From Lachnospiraceae bacterium (GTDB lineage Bacteria > Bacillota > Clostridia > Lachnospirales > Lachnospiraceae), in assembly GCA_017626325.1 (NCBI GenBank), contig JAGAIZ010000059.1:1-64000 (forward strand): DNA of 64,000 nt, written 5' to 3'. Shown here piece after piece: positions 33,380-41,372 of the stretch. The notes under the pieces were generated by a model that was given only the letters and a program-made list of their open reading frames with translations, did no database searches and was not told the DNA's origin. The translations under genes were made by a program, and so were the position numbers. The number at the start of each line of letters is the position of its first letter. The stretch's first letter is position 1.

Positions 33380-34819
33380 ATGAAAGAGTTACCGATTCAT
33401 ATTCAGTTAGATCCGAAAAGCGGCAAAACGCTGTATGAGCAGATTTATGAGTATATTCGGGATGAGATTCGGGCGGGCAGTCTTCTTCAGAATGAGAAGC
33501 TGCCCTCTTCCAGATTTCTGGCGGAATATCTGCAGGTATCCAGAACAACAGTGGATATGGCATACGGACAATTGGTTGCGGAAGGTTATCTGGAAGCAAG
33601 ACCCAAGAGAGGGTATTATGTCTGTGCGCCGGATAATCTCTATGAGATAGCGGTGAAGCCGTCAGAGACGGAAATGAAGTATACGGCGGCAAAGGAGCAG
33701 ACGAGTTATTTATATGATTTCTCACCGAATGCTATTGATATGAGTTTTTTCCCATATGCGACATGGAAGAAAATCACGAAGAACATTCTCGTAGATGCCA
33801 AGAGCAGTATGTTTGCGCTTGGAGAACCGCAGGGAGATATAGAACTCAGGACGACGATCTGTCGTTATCTGCATGGATCCCGGGGCGTTAATTGTGAGCC
33901 GGAACAGATTATTATTGGAGCGGGGAATGATTTCCTGCTCCTTTTGTTAGAGAAAATATTGGGGAGACATACCCCGGTAGCGATGGAAAACCCTACTTAT
34001 GTAAGGGCTTATAAGATATTCCGGTCCTTTGCCTATCCGGTTTCGCTTATCCCCATGGATGAAAACGGTATTCGGGTGGATGTGCTGCGCCAGACAGATG
34101 CGCGGGTGGCATATGTTATGCCTTCCCATCAATATCCGACGGGTGTGTCTGTTCCTATCGGCAGGCGGCTGGAACTGCTCAAATGGGCTTCGGAAGAGGA
34201 AGGACGCTATCTGATCGAGGACGACTATGACAGTGAATTCCGGTATAAAGGTAAGCCGCTGCCGTCCCTGCAGGCATCGGACACCGATGGACGGGTTGTG
34301 TATATCGGAACGTTCTCGAAAGCGATCGCACCGGCCATCCGTATCAGTTATATGGTTCTTCCCTATCCGCTTCTGGAGAAGTATAGAGAACAGTGTGGGT
34401 TTTTCTCTTCCACAGTGTCGCGAATTGATCAGACGATCTTAAACGAGTTTATACGGGACGGCTATTTTGAGCGGTATTTGAACAAGATGCGTAAGCAGTA
34501 TCGTATCAAGCATGATATTTTAATGAATGAGTTGAAGCCCTTTGAGCAATTCTTCAAGATCAGCGGCGGCAATGCCGGCCTGCATATTCTGCTGACGGAC
34601 AGACAGGGCAGAAGCGAAGAAGAACTGGCGGCACTGGCAAAGGATGCGGGCATAAAGGTATACTGTATGGGGGCTTTTCGTATGGAAGAGGCGGAGAAGC
34701 AGACGCAGGAAGATGGGCAAAAAGAGTCGGAGCCTGCGACCATGATCCTTGGATATGGAGCGTTGTCCCCGGAGGAGATCCGGGAAGGAACAGCGATATT
34801 AAGAAAAGTCTGGTGTTAA
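33380..34819 (+). CDS. MocR/PdxR-type GntR-aminotransferase regulator
   Basis: A 479-residue fusion. A GntR winged helix (about 1-75: KLPSSRFLAEYLQVSRTTVD) is followed by a linker and a class I aminotransferase-like domain (about 110-479). The PLP Lys is in YIGTFSKAIAPAIRISY; SHQYPTG and DDYDSEFRY are the other landmarks. MocR proteins are PLP-binding transcription factors, often controlling vitamin B6 or amino-acid genes, usually encoded next to a divergent target. No PdxST gene is adjacent, so the target is unknown. The start at 33380 has TGAGGTTTAG, a weak ribosome binding site, just after the DUF2225 gene. Confidence 0.92.
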   Translation: MKELPIHIQLDPKSGKTLYEQIYEYIRDEIRAGSLLQNEKLPSSRFLAEYLQVSRTTVDMAYGQLVAEGYLEARPKRGYYVCAPDNLYEIAVKPSETEMKYTAAKEQTSYLYDFSPNAIDMSFFPYATWKKITKNILVDAKSSMFALGEPQGDIELRTTICRYLHGSRGVNCEPEQIIIGAGNDFLLLLLEKILGRHTPVAMENPTYVRAYKIFRSFAYPVSLIPMDENGIRVDVLRQTDARVAYVMPSHQYPTGVSVPIGRRLELLKWASEEEGRYLIEDDYDSEFRYKGKPLPSLQASDTDGRVVYIGTFSKAIAPAIRISYMVLPYPLLEKYREQCGFFSSTVSRIDQTILNEFIRDGYFERYLNKMRKQYRIKHDILMNELKPFEQFFKISGGNAGLHILLTDRQGRSEEELAALAKDAGIKVYCMGAFRMEEAEKQTQEDGQKESEPATMILGYGALSPEEIREGTAILRKVWC

Positions 34820-34850
34820 GTGCGTAACTGCGCTTAATATCAGACTTTTG
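34804..34850. terminator. Terminator after the MocR gene
   Basis: AAAGTCTG...CAGACTTT encloses TTAAGTGCG/TGCGCTTAA; the stem begins within the last codons and ends in TTTTGC. AAAA on the left arm could serve the convergent TetR gene as well. Confidence 0.75.
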
Positions 34851-34918
34851 CATGTTGATGCCGTATATGTTCTATTGCAAATCGTGTTATGTGCCTGCAT
34901 TGCTTTTATGTACCTGTA

Positions 34919-35521
34919 TTACTTGTAAGCAATCTTTTTCATCATATCGAGGTAGGATACGGTTTCCTCATATAACATTTCCGGATGGAAGGAAGCATCT
35001 TCAAAACGGGCATTCATAAGACCGCTGATCGTGTAGTCCAGCATGGCGTCCAGCTTCTCGAAGTCTACGGCGGCGACGAAAAGGGAGCGGTCAGACTGGT
35101 TTTTCAGAACGGCGTATACGTCCTGGATGACGCTGCGCTGTTTCTCGATGGCCATTAAGGCCTCGCTGACGTCCTCGGATTTACAGCGGTTCAAGAAACC
35201 CTGCATGTAAGGATAATTCTTGAGAACCTGCATTTTGGCATATTCCATCTGCTTTCTGATTTCGAAATAGTCGGTAGCGGTAGAAGAGACTCCGCTGGTC
35301 AATTCAAGCTTCATGAAGCGCACACTGTAGTCATAGAGAAAGGTATAGAGACCGAGCTTGCTGCCGAAATAATGAAATAAAAGCCCCTTACTGATGCCGG
35401 CCTCCGCCACGATATCGTCTGTACTGGCGTGTTTATAACCGCTTGCGGCAAAGATTTTGAGCGCGGCGTTAATCATCCGGTCCTGCTTTTCTTTTTTCAG
35501 ATCAAAAAATTTTTCGTTCAT
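34919..35521 (-). CDS. TetR/AcrR family transcriptional regulator
   Basis: A 200-residue repressor. The N-terminal helix-turn-helix (about 12-58: RMINAALKIFAASGYKHAST then ISKGLLFHYFGSK) is followed by a helical ligand-binding domain. The ATG at 35521 follows GGGGTAA; longer in-frame starts lie in the promoter. Upstream, GTTCGACT...AGTCAAC (about 35557-35576) is an imperfect palindrome that may be its operator. No target transporter is adjacent on the minus strand, so its regulon is unclear. Confidence 0.9.
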   Translation of the reverse strand: MNEKFFDLKKEKQDRMINAALKIFAASGYKHASTDDIVAEAGISKGLLFHYFGSKLGLYTFLYDYSVRFMKLELTSGVSSTATDYFEIRKQMEYAKMQVLKNYPYMQGFLNRCKSEDVSEALMAIEKQRSVIQDVYAVLKNQSDRSLFVAAVDFEKLDAMLDYTISGLMNARFEDASFHPEMLYEETVSYLDMMKKIAYK

Positions 35522-35813
35522 ATTTACCCCGATTTTTATTTTATCATTGTCATTTGTTGACTTTACGAGTCGAACTTTAATATAACATAAATTGGTTGGC
35601 GATTCAATGTCTGCGAGGAAACTAGTTTTCACAAAATTCTGAGATACAAGATGTTGTATCAAGGAAGGTTGGATGAAGTAAGGATTATATTTCAAAACAG
35701 CGCCGGATTATGCGGACGACTAATTTTTACTTATTTTTTATACATATTCTCTTTTCATTTTCGCAAAATAGTATTAATATAATGGTATAACAAACGGTGA
35801 AAGGAGAACACTG

Positions 35814-36206
35814 ATGGCGAAGAAATTTGGTAAGTTTTTAATGGTGACAGCGGCTCTTGGCGCCGTAGCAGCAGGAGCGTATTATTATCTGCAGAACAAG
35901 GATTCTTTTGTAGATGATGATTTTGAGGACGATGACGATTTCGACAATTTTGATGAGGACCTGGACGAGGAAGCTGACCGCAATTATGTCGATTTAGACT
36001 TGGAAAAAGCGGAAGAGTTCAAGGAAGGCTTAGATGCGGCTAAGGCGGATGCTTCAGAGAAAGTAGTCGGTGCGGCGAAGGAAGCCTCGGAGGCAGTAGG
36101 GCAGGCTGCGCAGGCAGCAGGCGACGCGGCGGCTAAGGCGGAGACGAAGGTAGAGGAATTCTTTGACGACGAAGATGACAGCGACGGTTCCATGGACGCT
36201 ATGTAA
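35814..36206 (+). CDS. Small acidic YtxH-like membrane-anchored protein
   Basis: A 130-residue protein with an N-terminal hydrophobic segment (about 8-26: FLMVTAALGAVAAGAYYYL). A run of Asp/Glu (about 33-55) follows, then an Ala/Glu/Lys helical region (about 65-115) and another acidic tail. Layout resembles YtxH-domain proteins, whose function is not known. TATAAT at 35778-35783 and AAAGGAGAA before the ATG support expression. It is flanked by a terminator and stands alone. Confidence 0.75.
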   Translation: MAKKFGKFLMVTAALGAVAAGAYYYLQNKDSFVDDDFEDDDDFDNFDEDLDEEADRNYVDLDLEKAEEFKEGLDAAKADASEKVVGAAKEASEAVGQAAQAAGDAAAKAETKVEEFFDDEDDSDGSMDAM

Positions 36207-36261
36207 TCGGTGTTTGACTTTTCGAAGAATTAATATGGGTGCGTTATACAATGCATGATAT

Positions 36262-36294
36262 ACCGCTCGGTTACTTTGAACCGGGCGGTTCTTT
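36262..36294. terminator. Terminator between convergent genes
   Basis: ACCGCTCGGTT pairs with AACCGGGCGGT around a short loop, followed by TCTTTG. Confidence 0.75.
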
Positions 36295-36297
36295 GTA

Positions 36298-37836
36298 TCA
36301 AAAAATCCGTCTGGCGGCTTTTTTCTTTAACTGCATAAGCCTATGGGAAAGCGCAAGCTGTTCATGGCAGGAGTCTATCTGCCGCAGCCTGTCACAGGCC
36401 GTAAGCCCGGTATTGGCATAGTGAGCTGCTCTGGCTTTATCTTTGTATTGTAGATAATATTCCGAAAGAATAGAACAGCTCATGATGGCAATAGCCCATG
36501 CGGCGGGAAGTCCGGTGCGCTCCGCCGCTTCGAGGGCGTTTTGTACAGCCTGTTCCCCATAGAATTGACATTCCTGACCGTTATCTTTCATCAGGGCGAT
36601 CAGGGCAAGGTACTGTAAGGCTTCGGCACGCATGACAGAAAGGTCTGTGCCTGCCAGTTTCTGTTGTTCATCCCTGAGCAACGCCAGGATTTTCAGAAAA
36701 GCATCCGCTGCTTCTTCCGGACGGCTTAAGGAGATGCATTGGACGCCCAGAAGATCCAGTGCGGCGGCATAGCCGTGATAGATTCGGATCAGCATACCGG
36801 AAAGAATGGTTCCCCGGAGATAGGAATCTGCTTCCCGTTCCTGTTCCAGCCCGCGAAGAGCCTGTACAAGAAGCCGGCATCCCTGATGAGAGAGCGCTGC
36901 GGCCTGCTCTGTCTGTCCGGAAGCCTGTAAGGGAATGCTTTTCTGGGATGCAGTCAATCCGCGAATAGCCTGAAGGATATTGTGCTCCAAAGCAGCGGTG
37001 ATAGTTTGGCTGACATTTTCTGCGGCTGCTTCACAGCGCAGCAGAAGTTCCGTCTGTCCGGTTGATGACAGAACCTGCAGACTGTAAAGACATTCTGTCC
37101 AGAGAGCGCGGACGAGATGGATATCAGCACCATGGGTATGGTACAACTCCCGGAACATAAGGGAGGCGTGTTGAAAGAGACGGCTTCCCTGAGTCTGTTC
37201 TCCATAGGAGAAGAGGACGCCTGCGGCGGCCAGATACAGTTCCGCCGTCTGGTCGCGGATAAGGATGTAGTCTTTCATCAGCGGTTCCAAATATTCCAGT
37301 ATAGGAATCAGCGCATGGTATCGATCCAGAGTCTCAGCGCTGTCGGCGGATGCGGCTTCCTGCATGGTTTCGGCACATGCCCACCCGATATACAGCAGTT
37401 GTTCTTCGGAAAGCCTGTTGTTATTGAGAATATTTGAGAAGCATTGCCCTGCAAGGGTGAACGCTTCCTGATAATAGGGACGAGCTTGCACAACGTCTTG
37501 GTCTGCCATGAATAACTGTGCGTTGATCCGGGCAAAATCCATTTCCAGCCAGGACAACCCGGCCCGGCTCTCTCCCGGGAGAACCCCGCAGGATCTGCAC
37601 TGCTCCAGGTATTCAGCCTGTGTGCGCATTACAGGCTCCAATGCGCCATAGTCGCCTGTATGGGCATAGTATCGCATTAATTCCTGCATGTCTTCCATCC
37701 GGTTCAGGAGGGTATGTATATCGGTATCTTTATTGCGCAAAGTCTCTTCATAGCTTTTCTGTAATGCTGCAAGCCGGGGCGTAAAATGTTCCCTGTCTGC
37801 GAAATTAGTATACTCTGTAGGAAAACATAATTTCAT
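36298..37836 (-). CDS. Large helical (TPR-like) protein, unknown
   Basis: A 512-residue all-helical, cytoplasmic protein with no signal peptide or membrane helix. Residues about 325-500 show degenerate tetratricopeptide spacing (ALDLLGVQCISLSRPEEAAD, ALQYLALIALMKDN). Tyr/Ala-rich helices earlier suggest a continuous helical-repeat solenoid. No enzyme motif is seen, and I do not recognise a family. GGGAGGG lies upstream of the ATG. It is third in the minus-strand series that starts behind the putative invertible promoter. A 144-base gap separates it from the second gene. Confidence 0.75.
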   Translation of the reverse strand: MKLCFPTEYTNFADREHFTPRLAALQKSYEETLRNKDTDIHTLLNRMEDMQELMRYYAHTGDYGALEPVMRTQAEYLEQCRSCGVLPGESRAGLSWLEMDFARINAQLFMADQDVVQARPYYQEAFTLAGQCFSNILNNNRLSEEQLLYIGWACAETMQEAASADSAETLDRYHALIPILEYLEPLMKDYILIRDQTAELYLAAAGVLFSYGEQTQGSRLFQHASLMFRELYHTHGADIHLVRALWTECLYSLQVLSSTGQTELLLRCEAAAENVSQTITAALEHNILQAIRGLTASQKSIPLQASGQTEQAAALSHQGCRLLVQALRGLEQEREADSYLRGTILSGMLIRIYHGYAAALDLLGVQCISLSRPEEAADAFLKILALLRDEQQKLAGTDLSVMRAEALQYLALIALMKDNGQECQFYGEQAVQNALEAAERTGLPAAWAIAIMSCSILSEYYLQYKDKARAAHYANTGLTACDRLRQIDSCHEQLALSHRLMQLKKKAARRIF

Positions 37837-37887
37837 GTGGTTGGAAGCCCTCCCTTTTAAGTTTCTGTTTCAAGTCTCTGTATCCAT

Positions 37888-37937
37888 GCCGTACAAGCAT
37901 CCATTCCGGGCTGCCGTGCAAGCGTCCGCTTCGGGCT
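37888..37937. repeat. Two tandem 25-bp repeats in a gap
   Basis: Copies at 37888-37912 and 37913-37937 differ at four positions; a third partial copy (GTCGTATCAGG) follows. They lie in the leader of the 36298-37836 gene. Confidence 0.85.
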
Positions 37938-37980
37938 GTCGTATCAGGTTTCTGTTCAACTCATTGCTGATGTCTGTGCA

Positions 37981-38883
37981 TTACCGTTTGTCTGTGTCAA
38001 TTAGCAGATCCCCCAGAATACTGTACAAAGCAGCCTGTCTCAAGGCTTCTTCGTAATTTACGGCAGGCGCTGCAATATCCTGTCCTGTAACATCTGCAGC
38101 CACAGCGGTAACAGGCTTATGTCTGGCAATATAGTCTGCGCACAGCAGAAGGGAATCTGCATCGATCTTGCTGTCGGGACAGAGGGAGGCATTGACACCA
38201 TGCTGATCAAGTGCTTTGAACTCCTGTGGAACCAGAGTGGTCAATATGTGATCCCTGGTATAAAAGATGCCGGCCGCATAGGTTTGGAAGCTGTGCCTGT
38301 TTGCGCTTGTCACGGAGAGATTGTGTGCCAGGTGGGGCGTATACAGGCTCCGTTCCTTACTGTCTTTGAGCCAGTCACGGACGAAGTAATATTTTAAAAC
38401 ATCATCGGGTGTTATTTCTTCATCGGCGGTCAGGGCATAGGTAATGGCAGCGGCATCAAGCCCCCGGACATACTTCCTGACGATCTCGTTACGCTCCGAT
38501 GGGTTGTATAAGGACTCTTCCCAGTAGGTATCTTCATCCACATCGGCATAGACGCTGTAGTACCGGATATGTTCCCGCAGAAGAAGCAGATGATTTCTGC
38601 CGTAATCCTGACAGATCAGTTCGTATTCCAGATCCTTGTCTTTCTCTGTCGAGTTTGGAGGAAGCATACTTTGGGTGCGGATTGTGCGGCAGACAGCTTC
38701 CCAGGGAACCGCCCACCAGTAGATGTCGTCTGTGGGCGGTTTGATGTTTTCTTTAAGCAGCATGGCTCTTGAAGTATCCTGTTCCATATGGGTATCCAGC
38801 ATTTGTCTGCGGTATTTTGCCAGAGCAAAAAGGTTTTCCCGCAGTCTGTCCGGCTTCAGGATTTTCCTGTTATCAAAATACAT
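37981..38883 (-). CDS. Unknown 300-residue cytoplasmic protein
   Basis: A soluble protein rich in Tyr, Asp and Arg. Segments such as DIYWWAVPWEAVCRTIRTQS and EESLYNPSERNEIVRKYVRG suggest a helical fold without signal peptide or membrane segment. No catalytic motif is evident and I do not recognise the family. GGAG lies about twelve bases before the ATG. It begins 24 bases after the upstream gene, so the two are one operon downstream of the invertible segment. Confidence 0.7.
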   Translation of the reverse strand: MYFDNRKILKPDRLRENLFALAKYRRQMLDTHMEQDTSRAMLLKENIKPPTDDIYWWAVPWEAVCRTIRTQSMLPPNSTEKDKDLEYELICQDYGRNHLLLLREHIRYYSVYADVDEDTYWEESLYNPSERNEIVRKYVRGLDAAAITYALTADEEITPDDVLKYYFVRDWLKDSKERSLYTPHLAHNLSVTSANRHSFQTYAAGIFYTRDHILTTLVPQEFKALDQHGVNASLCPDSKIDADSLLLCADYIARHKPVTAVAADVTGQDIAAPAVNYEEALRQAALYSILGDLLIDTDKR

Positions 38884-38907
38884 GATATATATTTCTCCAA
38901 AGAGTTT

Positions 38908-39366
38908 CTAGTGATCCAAATCAACGCTTACGGTGCCGTTTGCTTTGGCTTTACATGTTAATCTGATGATGTCGCCTTCCTTGATGTTTACTTCCAGATT
39001 GCCGTTTTCGCCTACGAAAAAAGCGTCGGATACAGAACCGAATGCTTTGCCCATGGCCATGCCGCCGATTAATCCGCCGCTCACGCCCCCGGCAGCAAGC
39101 CCGATTGCACTAAAGGTTGCTTTGGAGACATTCTTCTCGAATTTTTTCCACTTACGCTGGGGATCGATAAAATCAATAGTATGAGTACCGGGAACAATAT
39201 CGATCATATGAGGTTCTTTTTTGGGAAGTAATTTCTGTTCATGACCGTCAATGGATAGAATAACAGGACGTTTCCCAAAGAGAGCAAATGGCCCGAGATA
39301 AGGTTTTCCGTAACCTTTAGATATAAGTCCTTCTTTTCTTACGCGGATTGCTAGTTGTGTTTTCAT
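38908..39366 (-). CDS. Unknown 152-residue protein with a glycine-zipper segment
   Basis: A small protein with a beta-rich N-terminal half (PVILSIDGHEQKLLPKKE, IDIVPGTHTIDF). A glycine-zipper-like hydrophobic stretch (about 88-108: IGLAAGGVSGGLIGGMAMG) and a C-terminal beta segment follow. The zipper may insert in a membrane or pack against one. No family is recognised. GGAGGT lies close upstream of the ATG. It is the first gene behind the putative invertible promoter, so its expression would switch with segment orientation. Confidence 0.75.
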   Translation of the reverse strand: MKTQLAIRVRKEGLISKGYGKPYLGPFALFGKRPVILSIDGHEQKLLPKKEPHMIDIVPGTHTIDFIDPQRKWKKFEKNVSKATFSAIGLAAGGVSGGLIGGMAMGKAFGSVSDAFFVGENGNLEVNIKEGDIIRLTCKAKANGTVSVDLDH

Positions 39367-39405
39367 AAAGTTACCTCCAGGAATTTTATGTTATTGTTTT
39401 AAATA

Positions 39406-39547
39406 GTGTACCTTTGCAAAAAATAATAATAGGCACTATAAAACAAATTTTAGGGGGTAAGTTTCGTGAAAAGCATTGCTTTAAGAAGCGGTTGATGATA
39501 GAATTTGTGAAAATAGCTGTATCTATGTAAAATTTGCAAAGGTACAC
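39406..39547. promoter_or_regulatory. Putative invertible promoter segment with 15-bp inverted repeats
   Basis: GTGTACCTTTGCAAA (39406-39420) and its exact reverse complement (39533-39547) bound 112 bases. The segment lies between the start of a three-gene minus-strand operon and the end of a serine recombinase gene. Inside, a promoter (39476-39504) points rightward, away from the operon. Inversion would point it at the operon and give a leader of about 77 bases. This is the architecture of a recombinase-controlled phase switch, here apparently OFF. Confidence 0.75.
39476..39504 (+). promoter_or_regulatory. Promoter inside the invertible segment
   Basis: TTGCTT (39476-39481), 17-base spacer, TAGAAT (39499-39504). 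In the orientation given it reads into the 3' end of the recombinase gene, antisense to it. No comparable promoter faces the operon. Confidence 0.7.
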
Positions 39548-39573
39548 ATTTCAAAATCAGGGCGCAGAGCAGG

Positions 39574-40206
39574 TTATACGGTATTCTCATATTTGACGGC
39601 TTTGCCGTAGAAAGTCCCTGCAGGCAGATTGCAGGCCTGGGCGGCCTGTTTCAGCGTCAGTTTTCTGGCGCGCCATGCTTCGTGTACATCGTAGAAGTTC
39701 TCCGGAAGGGGAAGCGGCGGCCTGCCGAATCTTACGCCTTTGGCTTTGGCGGCAGCAATGCCCTCGGCCTGCCGCTGCCGGATGTTGGCTCGTTCATTCT
39801 CTGCCACGAAAGACAGTACCTGCAGTACGATGTCGCTTAAGAATGTCCCCATCAGGTCTTTGCCCCGGCGGGTGTCCAGAAGCGGCATATCCAGTACGAC
39901 AATATCGATTCCCTTTTCTTTGGTGAGAATGCGCCATTGTTCCAGAATTTCCTCATAGTTGCGTCCCAGACGGTCTATGCTCTTGATGTAGAGCACATCG
40001 TCTTTTCTTATTTTTCGTAACAGTTTTCTGTATTGGGGACGGTTGAAATCTTTGCCTGACTGCTTGTCTGTCAGAATGTTTGGCTCCGGAATACCAATTT
40101 CCCGAAGTGCAATCAGTTGTCTGTCTTCGTTCTGTTCCCGGGTGCTGACACGGATATAACCATAGACTGTTTTTCCGATAGTGGATTCGCCTCCTTTCTG
40201 TATCAT
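39574..40206 (-). CDS. Serine site-specific recombinase (invertase/resolvase family)
   Basis: A 210-residue small serine recombinase. The catalytic Ser is in YGYIRVSTREQNEDRQ, and the family Arg cluster in IKSIDRLGRNYEEI. Helix E contains ANIRQRQAEGIAAAKAKG, then GRPP, and a C-terminal helix-turn-helix ends with AAQACNLPAGTFYGKAV. It is the size and shape of Hin/Gin/Mpi-type invertases. Its stop codon lies 26 bases from the right inverted repeat, making it the obvious candidate to flip that segment. Start uncertain: the ATG at 40206 has no good ribosome binding site, while AAAGGAGG lies just downstream of it. Confidence 0.9.
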   Translation of the reverse strand: MIQKGGESTIGKTVYGYIRVSTREQNEDRQLIALREIGIPEPNILTDKQSGKDFNRPQYRKLLRKIRKDDVLYIKSIDRLGRNYEEILEQWRILTKEKGIDIVVLDMPLLDTRRGKDLMGTFLSDIVLQVLSFVAENERANIRQRQAEGIAAAKAKGVRFGRPPLPLPENFYDVHEAWRARKLTLKQAAQACNLPAGTFYGKAVKYENTV

Positions 40207-40243
40207 AATACGCAAAACTTTCCTGACACCCTCATCCTAATTA

Positions 40244-40290
40244 CAAAAAATCACCCAAATACAGCCCCGTAAGAACTGCACTTGAGTGAT
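40244..40290 (-). terminator. Terminator of the 40336-41097 gene
   Basis: On the minus strand, ATCACTCAAGTGCAG pairs with CTGTATTTGGGTGAT and is followed by six T. Confidence 0.8.
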
Positions 40291-40335
40291 AATATGGAAA
40301 ACAAAGCTGCTTCTGCAGAAACAGCATTAAAAATG

Positions 40336-41097
40336 CTATTTCTGTTGCTTATACGGCGGGTCTGCGGGATAACCGCCCTTTAATTTCTGCATGCCGCGCT
40401 GGATAGCGTCCCTGGAATTCTTCCAGTCGGCGTCTTTATTGCGGTAATCGAATTTCTCTACCAGCCAGGAGACGTCTTCGGAAAGCCTGGCCATATTGGT
40501 TTCCATAAGAGGAAATACCATAGCGTAGAATTCTTCTTTTTCTTTATCGTTCAGACGATTGTCCGCCGCTTCGCATAAGTCGCCGAAGTGGTGCAGGCAG
40601 AATCCCTTGCTGTTCTTTATCTTATCCCGGAATTCCTGATCTTTTTTATACATAACGAAGAAAGTATCCAGATATCTTTCGTAGGTGTCCGCATAGCGTT
40701 TGCAGATATAGCAGGATTTCTCTTTCTCTGCCACCCAGACGCCGATGGGATTTTGCTTTTCCGTTTGTTTCCTGAATTTGTCCTTGAGGGAAGTCTTACC
40801 GGGCTTGAAATTCTTGAATTGGCTCTGCATTTCCCGGTTGATCTGCATATAGTGGGTTTTGAGGATCCAGGCATTGCCCAGTGTATTGCCATAGTCAAAC
40901 ATTTTCTTGAAATGGTCGCGGCAAAATCCTGCCTGATCCGTCTGCTCGCGCACATCGCTCTCCATATAGGAAGAACCGGAACCTAAGACGAAGTCTAATA
41001 AATCCTGTTCTACATTGCGTTCAATAAAGCAGAATGGACATTCGTCGTTGGCATTGATGGCATCATTTAACGGGATCGTGTACAGTTGTTCTTTCAT
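40336..41097 (-). CDS. DUF6062-like cysteine-rich protein
   Basis: A 253-residue cytoplasmic protein with repeated Cys/His motifs: CPFCFIERN (about 20-28), GFCRDHFKKMF, CYICKRY and GFCLHHFGDLCEA. The Cys-x-x-Cys plus Cys-x-x-His pairs suggest two metal (probably zinc) sites. The pattern is that of DUF6062 proteins of clostridia, function unknown. The ATG at 41097 follows AGAAGG; the longer in-frame extension crosses the upstream promoter region and is rejected. Confidence 0.8.
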   Translation of the reverse strand: MKEQLYTIPLNDAINANDECPFCFIERNVEQDLLDFVLGSGSSYMESDVREQTDQAGFCRDHFKKMFDYGNTLGNAWILKTHYMQINREMQSQFKNFKPGKTSLKDKFRKQTEKQNPIGVWVAEKEKSCYICKRYADTYERYLDTFFVMYKKDQEFRDKIKNSKGFCLHHFGDLCEAADNRLNDKEKEEFYAMVFPLMETNMARLSEDVSWLVEKFDYRNKDADWKNSRDAIQRGMQKLKGGYPADPPYKQQK

Positions 41098-41188
41098 TGG
41101 GTGGCCTTCTTTCTGCAAGATACTATGCTTGGATTGATCGATCAATATAAATTCAGTATAACACAGGGAAAAAGGCGGGGCAAGAAAG

Positions 41189-41217
41189 TTGTCGTCGGAG
41201 CAGCGTTTTGCTATAAT
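41189..41217 (+). promoter_or_regulatory. Promoter of the HAD phosphatase gene
   Basis: TTGTCG (41189-41194), 17-base spacer, TATAAT (41212-41217), giving a 155-base leader. Confidence 0.7.
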
Positions 41218-41223
41218 AGGATA

Positions 41224-41372
41224 TGAAAGCTGCGAAAGCGGGTGCATGTGTGCGTTTCGCCTGAAGCTATCTAGGCATTTGCGAAACTCCTTCTTTGCTG
41301 TTGAAATTGCACAATTCAGGTTACACTGTAGCGAGTTTCGCAATTACCTGAAAACTGTCGGGAGAAAGGCAC
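41224..41372 (+). other. Highly structured leader of the HAD gene
   Basis: A perfect 11-bp inverted repeat, TTGCGAAACTC...GAGTTTCGCAA (about 41278-41345), lies inside a longer-range pairing of TGCATGTG near 41243 with CACATGCA at the start codon. If folded, the outer stem would cover the ATG. It could be a regulatory leader or a small palindromic repeat element; no known riboswitch class was recognised. Confidence 0.5.

Noticed and set aside
37888-37937. CRISPR-like array
   Set aside because: Two adjacent 25-bp copies with no spacers; a simple tandem duplication.
39406-39547. Ordinary terminator hairpin
   Set aside because: The 15-bp arms are 112 bases apart, enclose a promoter, lack a T-run and adjoin a recombinase gene; an invertible segment explains more.
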